Source of the DNA: Anaerolineae bacterium
GTDB lineage: Bacteria > Chloroflexota > Anaerolineae > Aggregatilineales > UBA2796
Direction of reading: 5' to 3'
NCBI GenBank assembly: GCA_019637555.1
Contig: JAHBVK010000046.1
Span: 1-49,941, forward strand
Length of the DNA: 49,941 nt
Below the pieces are notes generated by a model. The model was not told where the DNA came from. It made no database searches and saw only the letters and a list, made by a program, of their open reading frames with translations. The translations under genes and the position numbers were made by a program. Shown here piece after piece: positions 18,332-26,831 of the stretch (its first letter is position 1; the number at the start of each line of letters is the position of its first letter).

Positions 18332-18726
18332 TGCACGATCTCCTCAGTGAACGGATCGAAAACGATAAGCCTCAGTTCGTAACGTTGAATAACATCTTGT
18401 CCAATGTCCTCAGTCATGATTCGATTATACGACGAGATTGGAAGCGCCATGTACAGCGGAGTTGGATCATCCGTGAGTATTAGAGCTGAACGATAGAGCA
18501 AGTATTGACCAAGCGCGTTCGCTAGGTAATGTACAGGAGAACCAGTACGGTCAAAATCCTTGACCTCTACGAGGATGACTAAATTCTCTTGCTCTTTCTG
18601 TGCGCGCAGATCGATCCAGATCGTGCGGGATTCCAGCGCAATGCCGAATTGTTCGCGGACGATCTTCCAATCGGCTTTTTCTAGCGCATGTACAACGTTA
18701 TCGTGCAATCGGTCTTTCGCAGGCAT
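18319..18726 (-). CDS. xisH: XisH family protein (predicted PD-(D/E)XK fold)
   Basis: 135 residues from the family-typical start MPAKDRLH; an in-frame TTG 24 nt upstream (18750) has a GGAAG-like site and cannot be excluded. Recognisable segments are HDNVVHALEKADWKI, IDLRAQ, the VILVEVKDF motif (E-V-K of a PD-(D/E)XK-like core), the ALGQYLLYR helix and the RLIVFDPFTEEIVQW ending, all typical of XisH. The nuclease-like core is known for the family; activity is inference. The pair with xisI is translationally coupled by overlap. No recombinase gene of the XisF type is in the window. Confidence 0.8.
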   Translation of the reverse strand: MPAKDRLHDNVVHALEKADWKIVREQFGIALESRTIWIDLRAQKEQENLVILVEVKDFDRTGSPVHYLANALGQYLLYRSALILTDDPTPLYMALPISSYNRIMTEDIGQDVIQRYELRLIVFDPFTEEIVQWIP

Positions 18727-18856
18727 GTGGTGTAACAATCCGTTTGGCAAGCTCGCTTCCCACTTCTATAATACTGCCCATTCTTTCCCAACCTGATCCA
18801 GTTTCTTGAGCTAATTGGCGCGCACACAGCAGCCAGCACAGCACTAAGGAGTCCCC

Positions 18857-19864
18857 ATGCCAGATCGCGTTGCCCTTTATTTGCAGGATGCCCACAGCCT
18901 TCAGGATGCCATTCGTTACGTGCAATATGCGGAGGACTGCGGTTTTGAAGCAGTCTGGCAGGCGGAAAGCCGCTTAGTGCGCGATGCCGTCGTGCCGATG
19001 GCTGCCTTCGCCGCGACCACGCGCAAGATCAAAGTGGGCAGCGGCGTGATCAACAACTGGACGCGCAATGCCGCGCTGATCGCTGCTACGTTCCTGACGC
19101 TGGACGATCTCGCGCCGAACCGTATTTTGTTGGGCATTGGCGCGTGGTGGGACCCGCTGGCGGCGAATGTGGGCATCAAGCGCGAGAAGCCGCTGCTGGC
19201 GATGCGCGAGGTGGTCAGTGTGGTGCGCGATCTACTGGCGATGAAGAATGTCACCTTCAAGGGTGAGTTCGTCAACGTCAGCGGCATCGAGTTGGACATC
19301 GTGCATGGTCGCCGTGAACCACGCAACGTGCCGATCTACATCGGCGCGACGGGCATGAAGATGATGGCGCTGACGGGCGAGATCGCGGACGGGGCGCTGC
19401 TCAACTATCTGGTGTCGCCCGCCTATAACTCGGAAGCGTTGGATGCGCTGGAAAAGGGCGCGAAGCTCTCCGGCAAGCGGATTGAAGATATTGACCGTCC
19501 GCAGTTGGTGGTTGCCAGCGTGGATCGAGATCGCAAGAAGGCATTGGATGGCGCACGCAAGCTAGTGACGCAGTATCTCGGTCAACAGCCGCACATCATG
19601 AAGGCAAGCGGCGTCAGTCAGGAATTGCTGGACGAAATCTCGCAGGTGCTGACATGGCCCGCCACTGAGGAGCAGATCGAGAAGGCGATGGCGCTCGTCC
19701 CCGATGACGTGGTGCAGTTGATCACGGCGTCGGGTACGCCAGAGGAAGTGCGCGCCAAAGTCCGCGAATATGTGGCGAACGGCTGCACCTGTCCGGTGCT
19801 CTACCCGCTGGGCGACGATGTGAATTTGATGATCGAGACGTTCAAGAACGGGTACTCGAATTAG
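18857..19864 (+). CDS. LLM class flavin-dependent oxidoreductase
   Basis: 335 residues, luciferase-like (beta/alpha)8 fold. The N-terminal YAEDCGFEAVWQAESRLVRDAVVPMAAFAATTRKIKVGSGV and the later RILLGIGAWWDPLA and PIYIGATGMKMMALTGEIADGALLN segments resemble F420- or FMN-dependent enzymes such as methylenetetrahydromethanopterin reductase-like proteins. Cofactor choice is not certain. AAGGAG lies upstream of the ATG. The final stop codon falls inside a family B repeat. Diverges from xisH. Confidence 0.87.
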   Translation: MPDRVALYLQDAHSLQDAIRYVQYAEDCGFEAVWQAESRLVRDAVVPMAAFAATTRKIKVGSGVINNWTRNAALIAATFLTLDDLAPNRILLGIGAWWDPLAANVGIKREKPLLAMREVVSVVRDLLAMKNVTFKGEFVNVSGIELDIVHGRREPRNVPIYIGATGMKMMALTGEIADGALLNYLVSPAYNSEALDALEKGAKLSGKRIEDIDRPQLVVASVDRDRKKALDGARKLVTQYLGQQPHIMKASGVSQELLDEISQVLTWPATEEQIEKAMALVPDDVVQLITASGTPEEVRAKVREYVANGCTCPVLYPLGDDVNLMIETFKNGYSN

Positions 19865-19917
19865 CCTCACCCCCTGACCCCCTCTCCAATCCGAGTACAG
19901 ATTAGGAGAGGGGGAAC
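19858..19917 (+). repeat. palindromic repeat, family B copy 2
   Basis: Same layout as 13844-13905: GAATTAGCCTCACCCC, CCCTCTCCAAT, short loop, ATTAGGAGAGGGGG, AACC. Its opening GAATTAG provides the last two bases of a Ser codon boundary, the Asn codon and the TAG stop of the LLM gene. Confidence 0.85.
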
Positions 19918-19948
19918 CAGTAGACCAACTAGAGATAGAATTCAGCCA

Positions 19949-20425
19949 ATGAGTGAGCATAACCACGATCATCAGCAGCCGAGTTCGTTCATGTGCTTCG
20001 TCTGCGGAGTCAACAATCACGATGGCTTGCAGGTGCGCTTCTTTAACGATGGCGAGAATGCCGTCCGCGCCGAAGTCAGCATTGATGATCGCTTTCAGGG
20101 CTTTCCGGGCATCGCGCACGGCGGAGTCGTTGCCGCGCTGCTGGATGAGATCGTCGGGCGGGCGGGATTATCGGGCAATCCAAATCGGCTGATGTACACG
20201 GGCAAGCTGGAAGTCAAATATCGTCAGCATGTGCCGCTGCATACCGCGCTGACGCTCAAGGGCAGGATCGATAAAGATCGCGGACGGATCGTGCAGGCGT
20301 CGGGCGAGCTGTACACCGCTGATGGCGCGATCTTGGCGGAGGCGACGGCGACGCTGATGGAACTGCCTGACGAAGTGCTCAAGGCGATTGATATTGATAA
20401 GGTGGGGTGGAAGGTCGTGCCGTGA
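19949..20425 (+). CDS. PaaI/hotdog-fold thioesterase
   Basis: 158 residues. The HGGVVAALLDEI helix preceded by FPGIAHGG is the hotdog thioesterase signature of the PaaI/4HBT group, predicted to hydrolyse acyl-CoA thioesters. The N-terminal CFVCGVNNHDGLQV segment (CxxCG..N..GL) is also common in these proteins. The stop overlaps the likely GTG start of the next gene (GTGA), so translation may be coupled with the membrane protein. Confidence 0.88.
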   Translation: MSEHNHDHQQPSSFMCFVCGVNNHDGLQVRFFNDGENAVRAEVSIDDRFQGFPGIAHGGVVAALLDEIVGRAGLSGNPNRLMYTGKLEVKYRQHVPLHTALTLKGRIDKDRGRIVQASGELYTADGAILAEATATLMELPDEVLKAIDIDKVGWKVVP

Positions 20426-23214
20426 CTCCGCGCCCAATCAGCGGTAGCGCAGGAATACCGGGGGTTCAAAACCCCCGGCTACAACGCTTTGGAAACCCAC
20501 TGAAGTGGGTTAGGAATAATGCCGAGATCAAGCGATCCTCTGAGGAGCGCACAGGCAACCCTACAGTTGGGGATGGCGAATCTCCGACATGGTTAAGGCT
20601 GCTGTTCCCGCTGTGCTTAGTAATTCTCGCGCTGTTGTTGATCGGTAGTTATCTCCGCGCGAATGTGCAAGCCAGCAGCAAAAATATCCCCGTAATGCCG
20701 TTGGACGATGCGTATATCCATTTCCAGTATGCCCGCGCGATTGCCGAAGGGCATCCTTTCCGCTACAACACTGACCAGCCGCCAAGCTCCGGCGCGACCA
20801 GTCTGCTTTATCCCTTCTTATTGGCAATTGGCTACAAACTCGGCTTCACGGGATTATTGCTTGGCTGGTGGGCGCTTGGCATCGGCGTGATCAGTTGGAT
20901 CGCGGCGACGCTGCTGCTGTATCTGATGCTGGTGCGCCATGATCGGCGGATCGCGCTGCTGCTGGCTGGTGCGTTCCTGTTCACCGGATCACTGTCGTGG
21001 GCGTTCATGTCCGGCATGGAGACGGGGCTGCTGATCGCGGCGATCTTCCTGACGCTGTACTGCGTGATCGCGGAATGGCAGCGAGCGGCGTTGATCGCAG
21101 CGGCGGTCACGGCGCTGATCAGACCGGAGGGGTTGCCTATCGCGCTGCTGACGGTGGGGTATGTGATGGGGAAGGTCGCCCTCACCCCCCAACCCCCTCT
21201 CCCGCAAGCGGATAGAGGGGGAGTCAGCAATTCGCCCTTCTCCCGCTTGCGGGAGAGGGGTTGGGGTGAGGGTTTGCTCTACCTTCTCCCGATCTTTGCC
21301 GGACTGGTGCAGCCGATCCTCAACTACGCGATCACTGGATCGATCTCGGCGTCGGGCTTGCAGGCGAAGTCGTATCTGTACAACGTGCCCTTCGATCTTG
21401 GTACGGCGATCTCGCAGATCGTCAGCACCTTCGCGCGATCTTGGGCGCACCTGATCTGGAATAGCGATCAGCCGATGACGGCGTATTCGTTCTTACTGCT
21501 GCCGATTGGATTGATCGGGCTGGTGGCGAGTTTGCGCCAGCGCAAGATCACGTCGTCACTGTTGATCATTGGCTGGATGCTGGCGATCACTGGCATGGCG
21601 GCGACGTTGGAGACGGCGTTCTGGCAGATGGAACGCTATCAACAGCCTGCTGTCGCGCTGCTGTATCCGCTGGCGGGGTTGGCGCTGCCGCGTTACGCCA
21701 AACAGATGTGGTTGCGCTACGCGGTCTACTTGATCTGCGGCGTGATCGTGCTTCAGGCGGCATCGTCGGAGATCAAGTTCCGCGATTACTACGCCGAGAA
21801 TGTGCGTGAAGTGGCGTCGAGTCAGATTCCGATGGCGCAGTGGACGGCCGCGAATGTGCCAGCCGACGCGGTGATCGGCGTGCATGACATCGGTGTGATG
21901 CGCTATTTAGGCACGCACACGACTTACGATGTGGTGGGACTGACGACGGCGGGCGCGGCGCGGGCGTGGCGATCCGGTCCCGGCGCAACGTATGAATTCA
22001 TGGCGAAAAGCACGCTCCGACCGGATTACTTCGCTATTTATCCTGATGCGCGGGGGCTGACCTATTTTCAGGATACGGGCTTGTTCCGCGAAAAATTACG
22101 AGAGTTCCCCTCGGTCTATCCCGATCCGCATAACGTCGCCTCTGCTACGTGGGCGGGGCAGAACGTGTACAAAGCCGATTGGACGTATGCCCAGTACGCC
22201 GATCAGCCGCATCAGCCGTACTCGCTGGAGGCGATCAAGGGCATGACGCTGATCGATTCGGTGAATGTGGGCGACTTGGAGGATGAGGACGCACATCATT
22301 ATCGCTGGGCTGCTAGTGATGCACCCGGATTTGCCACTGAAGTGCGCGAGATGGCGTATGTGTCCTGTCAGCCGGTACAGGATAATCCGAGTTGCAGAGT
22401 ATTGGATGGTGGACGTACCCTTAGAGATGAGGAGATGTTTATCACAGTGACGCCGGGGCAGGATGTGCTCTGGATCATGCGTGTCCATCCCTATCAGGAA
22501 CAGCCACTAGACTTTCAACTCATCCCTTATGATTACAATTCTTTCACATTGCTTGAGCCGCTTGGAGTTTTTGAATGGCTCCCTGCGCGCATTATTCCTC
22601 AACAAGCAGGTCAATGGATCGAAGTTGCTATCCTTATCCCTCATAATCTGGTGGATCGTTTCGCCAAACTAACCGACGGAAATCAATATAAGCTGCGGAT
22701 CAGGAGCTATGCACTACAGGGTACGTATCAGCCGTACTATCATTGGTTCTACAGCGGTAACTACCAAGCGAACGCGGTAACGCCGCAAAATCCTGCCATC
22801 TTTGGAGTAAGACAGACGAAGATTCAACTCTCGCAGCATTCGCTGGTTTACGATGCAGTCACGAAACGATTGACTCTTACTGCTACTTGGGAAACCTTAC
22901 AGAGTAGCGGCACCGCGCCATTTGCTGACTCAAAATTGTTCATTCACCTGTATGATGAGCGGGGGAAACTGGTAGAATTGCCGGGAGCGCAGTTTGATCG
23001 CCGTCCGGGTGATGGCGCGCTGCCGTTGGTCAACTTGCTGCCCGGATCATTTACCGAATCGTACACGCTCGATCTCAGCAACGTGCCAGCGGGAACATAC
23101 AGAGTAGCGATGGGTTTGTATCAGCCGACGGGGACGATGGAACGGCTACCAGTGGAAGGCGAAGGCGCGGATCAAGATCGGCGGCTGTTCATTGGCACAA
23201 TTGAGGTGAAGTGA
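20422..23214 (+). CDS. polytopic GT-C/PMT-like glycosyltransferase or glycan-related membrane protein
   Basis: 930 residues from a GTG that overlaps the upstream stop (a GTG at 20407 is also open). TM1 is near LRLLFPLCLVILALLLIG, followed by MPLDDAYIHFQYARAIAEG, whose acidic DD motif in the first extracytoplasmic loop is typical of GT-C glycosyltransferases using lipid-linked sugars. About ten further membrane segments run to about residue 445, then a long extracytoplasmic C-terminal region with beta-sandwich-like end (ESYTLDLSNVPAGTYRVAMGLY). Two palindromic repeats are read in frame: one before TM1 (20458-20511) and one at about residues 253-283 (21179-21272). No in-frame start exists between the first repeat and TM1. 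Specific donor and acceptor are unknown. Confidence 0.72.
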   Translation: MTPRPISGSAGIPGVQNPRLQRFGNPLKWVRNNAEIKRSSEERTGNPTVGDGESPTWLRLLFPLCLVILALLLIGSYLRANVQASSKNIPVMPLDDAYIHFQYARAIAEGHPFRYNTDQPPSSGATSLLYPFLLAIGYKLGFTGLLLGWWALGIGVISWIAATLLLYLMLVRHDRRIALLLAGAFLFTGSLSWAFMSGMETGLLIAAIFLTLYCVIAEWQRAALIAAAVTALIRPEGLPIALLTVGYVMGKVALTPQPPLPQADRGGVSNSPFSRLRERGWGEGLLYLLPIFAGLVQPILNYAITGSISASGLQAKSYLYNVPFDLGTAISQIVSTFARSWAHLIWNSDQPMTAYSFLLLPIGLIGLVASLRQRKITSSLLIIGWMLAITGMAATLETAFWQMERYQQPAVALLYPLAGLALPRYAKQMWLRYAVYLICGVIVLQAASSEIKFRDYYAENVREVASSQIPMAQWTAANVPADAVIGVHDIGVMRYLGTHTTYDVVGLTTAGAARAWRSGPGATYEFMAKSTLRPDYFAIYPDARGLTYFQDTGLFREKLREFPSVYPDPHNVASATWAGQNVYKADWTYAQYADQPHQPYSLEAIKGMTLIDSVNVGDLEDEDAHHYRWAASDAPGFATEVREMAYVSCQPVQDNPSCRVLDGGRTLRDEEMFITVTPGQDVLWIMRVHPYQEQPLDFQLIPYDYNSFTLLEPLGVFEWLPARIIPQQAGQWIEVAILIPHNLVDRFAKLTDGNQYKLRIRSYALQGTYQPYYHWFYSGNYQANAVTPQNPAIFGVRQTKIQLSQHSLVYDAVTKRLTLTATWETLQSSGTAPFADSKLFIHLYDERGKLVELPGAQFDRRPGDGALPLVNLLPGSFTESYTLDLSNVPAGTYRVAMGLYQPTGTMERLPVEGEGADQDRRLFIGTIEVK
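20458..20511 (+). repeat. compound palindromic repeat within coding sequence
   Basis: Two adjacent hairpins: CCGGGGGTT / AACCCCCGG (3-nt loop, 20458-20478), then AACCCAC / GTGGGTT (20494-20511), joined by a CTACAACG linker. Similar to family A (palindrome followed by CTAC). It lies between the coupled GTG start and the first membrane segment of the glycosyltransferase-like gene. Confidence 0.7.
21179..21272 (+). repeat. 94-bp family B-like palindromic element inside a coding sequence
   Basis: Starts CCCTCACCCC and ends GGGGTGAGGG. Arms of about 30 bp, CCCTCACCC(C)CCAACCCC... and its complement, with CTCTCCCGCAAGCGG inside, flank a 25-nt centre. It is read through without a stop and adds roughly 31 residues rich in Pro, Gln, Arg and Gly between membrane segments. 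Confidence 0.85.
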
Positions 23215-23215
23215 G

Positions 23216-23648
23216 ATGGCGGATCAAAAACTGAGCAAGGAACAACGCGCCGCTATCGTCCGCGATTTCGAGATGGCGTTACGTGCAGCGCTGGCGGAAG
23301 CCGATCAGCAGACGGCGGTGATCAGCAAGCATATGTTCGGCGGCGCGGGATTCTATGGCGATGGTGAGTTCTTCGCAGCGTGGTTCGGTGATGATTCGCT
23401 GCACCTGGAGACTGAGCGAAGCGGATCGGATCGCGTTGGCGAAACTGACAGGTGTAAATCACAAGCCGGAAGATGGACAATATATCCTGCTGCCGCGCAC
23501 ATGGTTGGATGATCCGCAGCGATCAGGGGAGTGGATCGCCAAGAGCGTGCAGTACGCGCACAGTCTGAGCAAAGGCAAGGGAAGCGCAAAGCAAAATAGG
23601 GAAACGGAGGATCATGATGCAGCCTTATTACGCCCACGTCGAATTTGA
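23216..23648 (+). pseudogene. TfoX N-terminal domain-like protein, frameshifted
   Basis: The first part reads MADQKLSKEQ...HMFGGAGFYGDGEFFAAWFGDDSLHLE in one frame; the expected continuation, LSEADRIALAKLTGVN...GQYILLPRTWLDDPQRSGEWIAKSVQYAHSL, lies in the next frame. The frames join if one base near 23411 is removed. Together they give a TfoX/Sxy N-terminal domain of about 115 residues, a family linked with competence regulators but also with stand-alone small proteins. Either a genuine frameshift mutation or an assembly error. It starts one base after the upstream gene's stop. Confidence 0.75.
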
Positions 23649-23886
23649 TGAGAACACGCGCATGTATTTCGGCGTCATCCTCGATATTCCCGGCGCACAA
23701 GTGGTCGCGGAAACCGTTGAAGAAGTGGGCGTGAAACTGCACGCTATCGTGATGGCGATGAACAACGACGGCTTGTTCCCTGTTCCACAGGTTGACGAGA
23801 GCATTGAGCTAATCATTGAAGCGGATAACGGCGAACCAGTCAAACTTGAGCCGTATGATCCGTTGGAGGATGAGTTGGGGATATAG
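23617..23886 (+). CDS. HicB-like small protein
   Basis: 89 residues from the second of two adjacent ATGs, because GGAGG (23606-23610) lies 6 nt before it. The pattern HVEFDENTRMYFGVILDIPGAQVVAETVEEVGVKLHAIVM resembles the partial RNase H-like fold of HicB antitoxins; the acidic C-terminal tail (EPYDPLEDELGI) lacks a recognisable DNA-binding domain. No HicA toxin is adjacent, so a toxin-antitoxin role is not supported. It overlaps the end of the frameshifted TfoX-like gene. Confidence 0.6.
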   Translation: MQPYYAHVEFDENTRMYFGVILDIPGAQVVAETVEEVGVKLHAIVMAMNNDGLFPVPQVDESIELIIEADNGEPVKLEPYDPLEDELGI

Positions 23887-23896
23887 GAAGGCAAAT

Positions 23897-24092
23897 ATGC
23901 GGACGTTTACAGCATTTGTCGAGTACGATCCTGAAACTCAGTTAACGCCATCAGGGATGATCCCAGATTTCGAGCGTTCATACGCAGGGTGCTACATTGG
24001 ATGAATTGCGCTTCAATTTGCAGGAAGTGTTGGAGTTGTGCTGGGAAGAAGGTCTACTGCAAGTTGAGAGGCAATTCGACTTGCCGGAATAG
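23897..24092 (+). pseudogene. HicB-like protein, frameshifted
   Basis: The ATG frame gives MRTFTAFVEYDPETQL, then a disrupted stretch, and stops at 24004. The next frame, entered near 23970-23972, reads SVHTQGATLDELRFNLQEVLELCWEE and continues to TAG at 24092, completing a HicB antitoxin-like protein of about 65 residues. A second irregularity (TPSG in place of the usual YVG) sits at about 23945-23955. Follows the HicB-like gene by 10 bp. No HicA partner is visible. Confidence 0.7.
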
Positions 24093-24114
24093 GGCTTTAG
24101 ATGAGGATTCCTGA

Positions 24115-25206
24115 GTGATAATTTTCAGATTATTAGGAGTTCTAAGCCTAATAGGACTGTCGAGTTTAAGCGCTCACGTAGACATTCCACCAGCGCATCA
24201 ACTAACTAGCCTACAACGCAGCATCCAGCCATCCAGATTGATCTTTGGCTCTTTGCAGAATAAAAATTGCTTGAATGGTGAGTCGCTTTGCCGAGTAGAC
24301 ATTGACATTATAAATATTGATGAAAGCCAGCGGCATCAGTTGCTATCTGACGCTCCTGATCCCCACTCCACATCAGTATCTCCAGACGGAAAGTATTTTT
24401 TGTACGTCTCTCCGTGGAATGGCGGACGGCATATTTTTCTCGTAGAGATTGAAAGCGGAAATGGATTCCAGCTAACACATGATACGAACATGACTATAGA
24501 GAGTCCGGTTTGGTCGCCTGATAGCAAAAATATCGTTTTCTCAATGGAACCTGTTCGCAGCGGAAATACTACACATAGGTCAGGACTTTCAGAAATTTTT
24601 GTCATAAACGTTGATGGTTCAATACTGACGAAATTAACTGATAATAGTTCTTCTGATGTTGCGCCTAAATGGTCGCCAGATGGTAGACATATCGCGTTCA
24701 TCTCTGATCGAGATGGAAATGATGAACTCTATTTGATGAATGTAGATGGTTCGCAGCAGCGCCGTTTAACCTATGACCAATCAGTCGCTCAACTTGTCGA
24801 TTGGTCACCAAAAAGTCAAGTTATTTTGTTTACAGGATATAGATCAGGTAAGTCCACAATTTTTACGCTGGATATAACGAATGGCGATCAACGCGCTTTG
24901 ACCAACGGTATGTATGACAGTTACTTGCCATCTTGGTCGCCGGATGGCTCAAAAATTGTTTTTACTTCACGTCAAGCTGAACATAGTCAAATATTTGCCA
25001 TAAATGCCGATGGAAGTGAGCAGAAAGCTTTGTCAGACGCGCAAACATTGGACTTCCGCGAACCATCTTGGTCGCCTAACGGTGAATACGTTGCCTTCAC
25101 AACAATCAAAAATGGGATAACCGAATTATATGTGGTGCAATCCGATGGAGTTAACCTTCGACGGCTACCGACTGGCGGCATTAGGTTCTATTTATGGTTT
25201 ACATGA
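24115..25206 (+). CDS. TolB-like WD40/PD40 beta-propeller protein, exported
   Basis: 363 residues. An N-terminal signal peptide (MIIFRLLGVLSLIGLSSLSA) is followed by at least five PD40 repeats of the form WSPDG..I.F.S...G...IY..N.DGS...LT, for example WSPDGRHIAFISDRDGNDELYLMNVDGSQ. It should form a six-bladed TolB-like propeller outside the membrane, acting in binding rather than catalysis. Start is GTG with GAGGA 6 nt upstream. The gene is clearly more AT-rich and uses other codons (AAA, AAT, TTT, ATA) than its neighbours, suggesting recent acquisition. No Tol-Pal genes are nearby. Confidence 0.85.
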   Translation: MIIFRLLGVLSLIGLSSLSAHVDIPPAHQLTSLQRSIQPSRLIFGSLQNKNCLNGESLCRVDIDIINIDESQRHQLLSDAPDPHSTSVSPDGKYFLYVSPWNGGRHIFLVEIESGNGFQLTHDTNMTIESPVWSPDSKNIVFSMEPVRSGNTTHRSGLSEIFVINVDGSILTKLTDNSSSDVAPKWSPDGRHIAFISDRDGNDELYLMNVDGSQQRRLTYDQSVAQLVDWSPKSQVILFTGYRSGKSTIFTLDITNGDQRALTNGMYDSYLPSWSPDGSKIVFTSRQAEHSQIFAINADGSEQKALSDAQTLDFREPSWSPNGEYVAFTTIKNGITELYVVQSDGVNLRRLPTGGIRFYLWFT

Positions 25207-25307
25207 TCCGTCACATGCTGTTGCTATATTCTTTCATTTTATTTAGGCTGCAACTTAGTTTTAGCATTCGACAGAATCAGTGAAATGTTGAAAAACACGG
25301 GCTATTC

Positions 25308-26151
25308 ATGGACGATCAGGATGTATTTCGCGCCATAGTAAGCGCACAGGAGCAGGGCATCAGCGCGGCGGTGGCGACGGTGATCCGCACCATCGGATCG
25401 ATCCCGCGTCACGTGGGCAGCAAGATGCTGATCTACACGGACGGCAAGATCGTCGGTACGGTGGGCGGCGGCGCAATGGAATCCCGCGTGATCGCGGAAG
25501 CGCAGCAGGTGATCCAATCCGGCGAGCCGCGCATCGTCAGCTACACGCTGAACGATCTGAGCGTGGGCGATGCAGGCGTGTGCGGCGGTACGGCGGAGAT
25601 TTACATCGAGGCGATCCTGACGCGCGATACATTGCTGGTGATCGGCTGCGGACATGTGGGCAAAGCGCTGGCGGAGTTAGCGAAGTGGATGCAGTATCGC
25701 GTAGTCGTCAGCGATGATCGCGCCGAGTTGTGCAATCCGCAGCACATTCCGGGCATGGATGAATACGTCGTTGGCGCCAGCACAAGTTGCCGATAAGGTG
25801 GCGCTGGATAATCGCACTTATGTCTGCTGCGTGACGCGCGGTTTGCCTGTCGATACGCAGTTATTTCCACCGCTGCTGAATGCCAATGTGCCCTACATTG
25901 GCTTGATCGGGAGTCGCCGCCGCTGGTCGCTGACGATCAAAGCGCTGCGCGAACGCGGTGTTACCGATGAACAGATCGCCCGTGTGCGTGCGCCGATTGG
26001 TTTGGAACTGAACGCCGAGACTCCACAGGAGATCGCCATCAGCATCATGGCGGAGATCGTGATGCTCAAGCGCGGCGGCACTGGCGCGCCGATGCAGTGG
26101 ATCGGAACAGTATCGGAAACGGATAACGCCAATCAGAACGAGCCGCGTTAA
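25308..26151 (+). pseudogene. XdhC/CoxI family protein, frameshifted
   Basis: The first frame carries the XdhC N-terminal module (AAVATVIRTIGSIPRHVGSKMLIY, GTVGGGAMESRVI) and the Rossmann start TLLVIGCGHVGKALAELA, then ends at TAA 25796. The expected remainder, APAQVADKVALDNRTYVCCVTRG...YIGLIGSRRRWSLTIKALRERG to the end, is in another frame entered near 25767-25780. One base change would restore a protein of about 280 residues. XdhC proteins help insert sulfurated molybdenum cofactor into xanthine/CO dehydrogenase-type enzymes. A related small-subunit gene lies at 30482. Confidence 0.82.
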
Positions 26152-26204
26152 AATCAGGTTCATGTGATCACAAAACTCTCACGCGAATTTTTTCACGATT
26201 GTTA

Positions 26205-26831
26205 ATGAAAATTCTGACTGTTAGTGATAATGTACTGGGACAGCTTGAGAACGCCACTAACTTGCTGCGCATATACGGCGATTCAAGGGCGATCATTAGC
26301 TGTGGGGATATGCCCGCGCACTATCTAGAATACATCACGTCGGTGTTAAGTGTGCCGTTGTTCTTTGTTCGCGGAAATCACGACGAAGCCTACACGGAAG
26401 GCAGTCCCGGCGGTGATAATCTGCACCAGCGTTTGGTCTACTTTAGAGGGCTGTCGATTGCCGGGTTGGAAGGCTCGATCCGCTATAACCGGGGCATTAT
26501 CCAATACACCGACTCGCAAATGTTCCGCATGGTGCTGGGGCTAGGTCCCAAGGTGTTGATCCACCGCTTGCGACACGGCACCAATCTCGACCTTATGGTG
26601 ACCCATGCACCGCCGTTTGGCATCCACGATCAAACGGATCGCCCTCATATTGGTTTTAAGAGTTTCAATTTGTTGATTCGGCTGTATAGTCCACGTTATC
26701 TGATTCACGGTCACGTTGATGTTTTAGATCGACGTAAGCCAACGCAAACACTAGTCAAAAACACGCAAGTCATCAACATCAACCCGGTCAAGGCTCTGGA
26801 CATCGAAAAGGTGGAGAGGAGTGCACGCTGA
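26205..26831 (+). CDS. metallophosphoesterase with variant motif I
   Basis: 208 residues from ATG (a TTG two codons upstream is the longest start; no clear ribosome site for either). It resembles a family with VSDxV...SCGDLP..YLE..: here VSDNVLG replaces the usual DxHG, then IISCGDMPAHYLEYI, FVRGNHDEAY, MVTHAPPFGIHD, and LIHGHVD in place of GHxH. So the metal site is variant in motif I and the last motif, which appears to be a family property. Its stop overlaps the next start (TGATG), coupling it to the ParB-like gene. Confidence 0.82.
   Translation: MKILTVSDNVLGQLENATNLLRIYGDSRAIISCGDMPAHYLEYITSVLSVPLFFVRGNHDEAYTEGSPGGDNLHQRLVYFRGLSIAGLEGSIRYNRGIIQYTDSQMFRMVLGLGPKVLIHRLRHGTNLDLMVTHAPPFGIHDQTDRPHIGFKSFNLLIRLYSPRYLIHGHVDVLDRRKPTQTLVKNTQVININPVKALDIEKVERSAR

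Noticed and set aside
18223..18809. Plus-strand frames over xisH/xisI
   Set aside because: Antisense to genes with clear family features.
23614..24092. A HicAB toxin-antitoxin system
   Set aside because: Both proteins look HicB-like, one is broken, and no HicA-like small basic protein is next to them.
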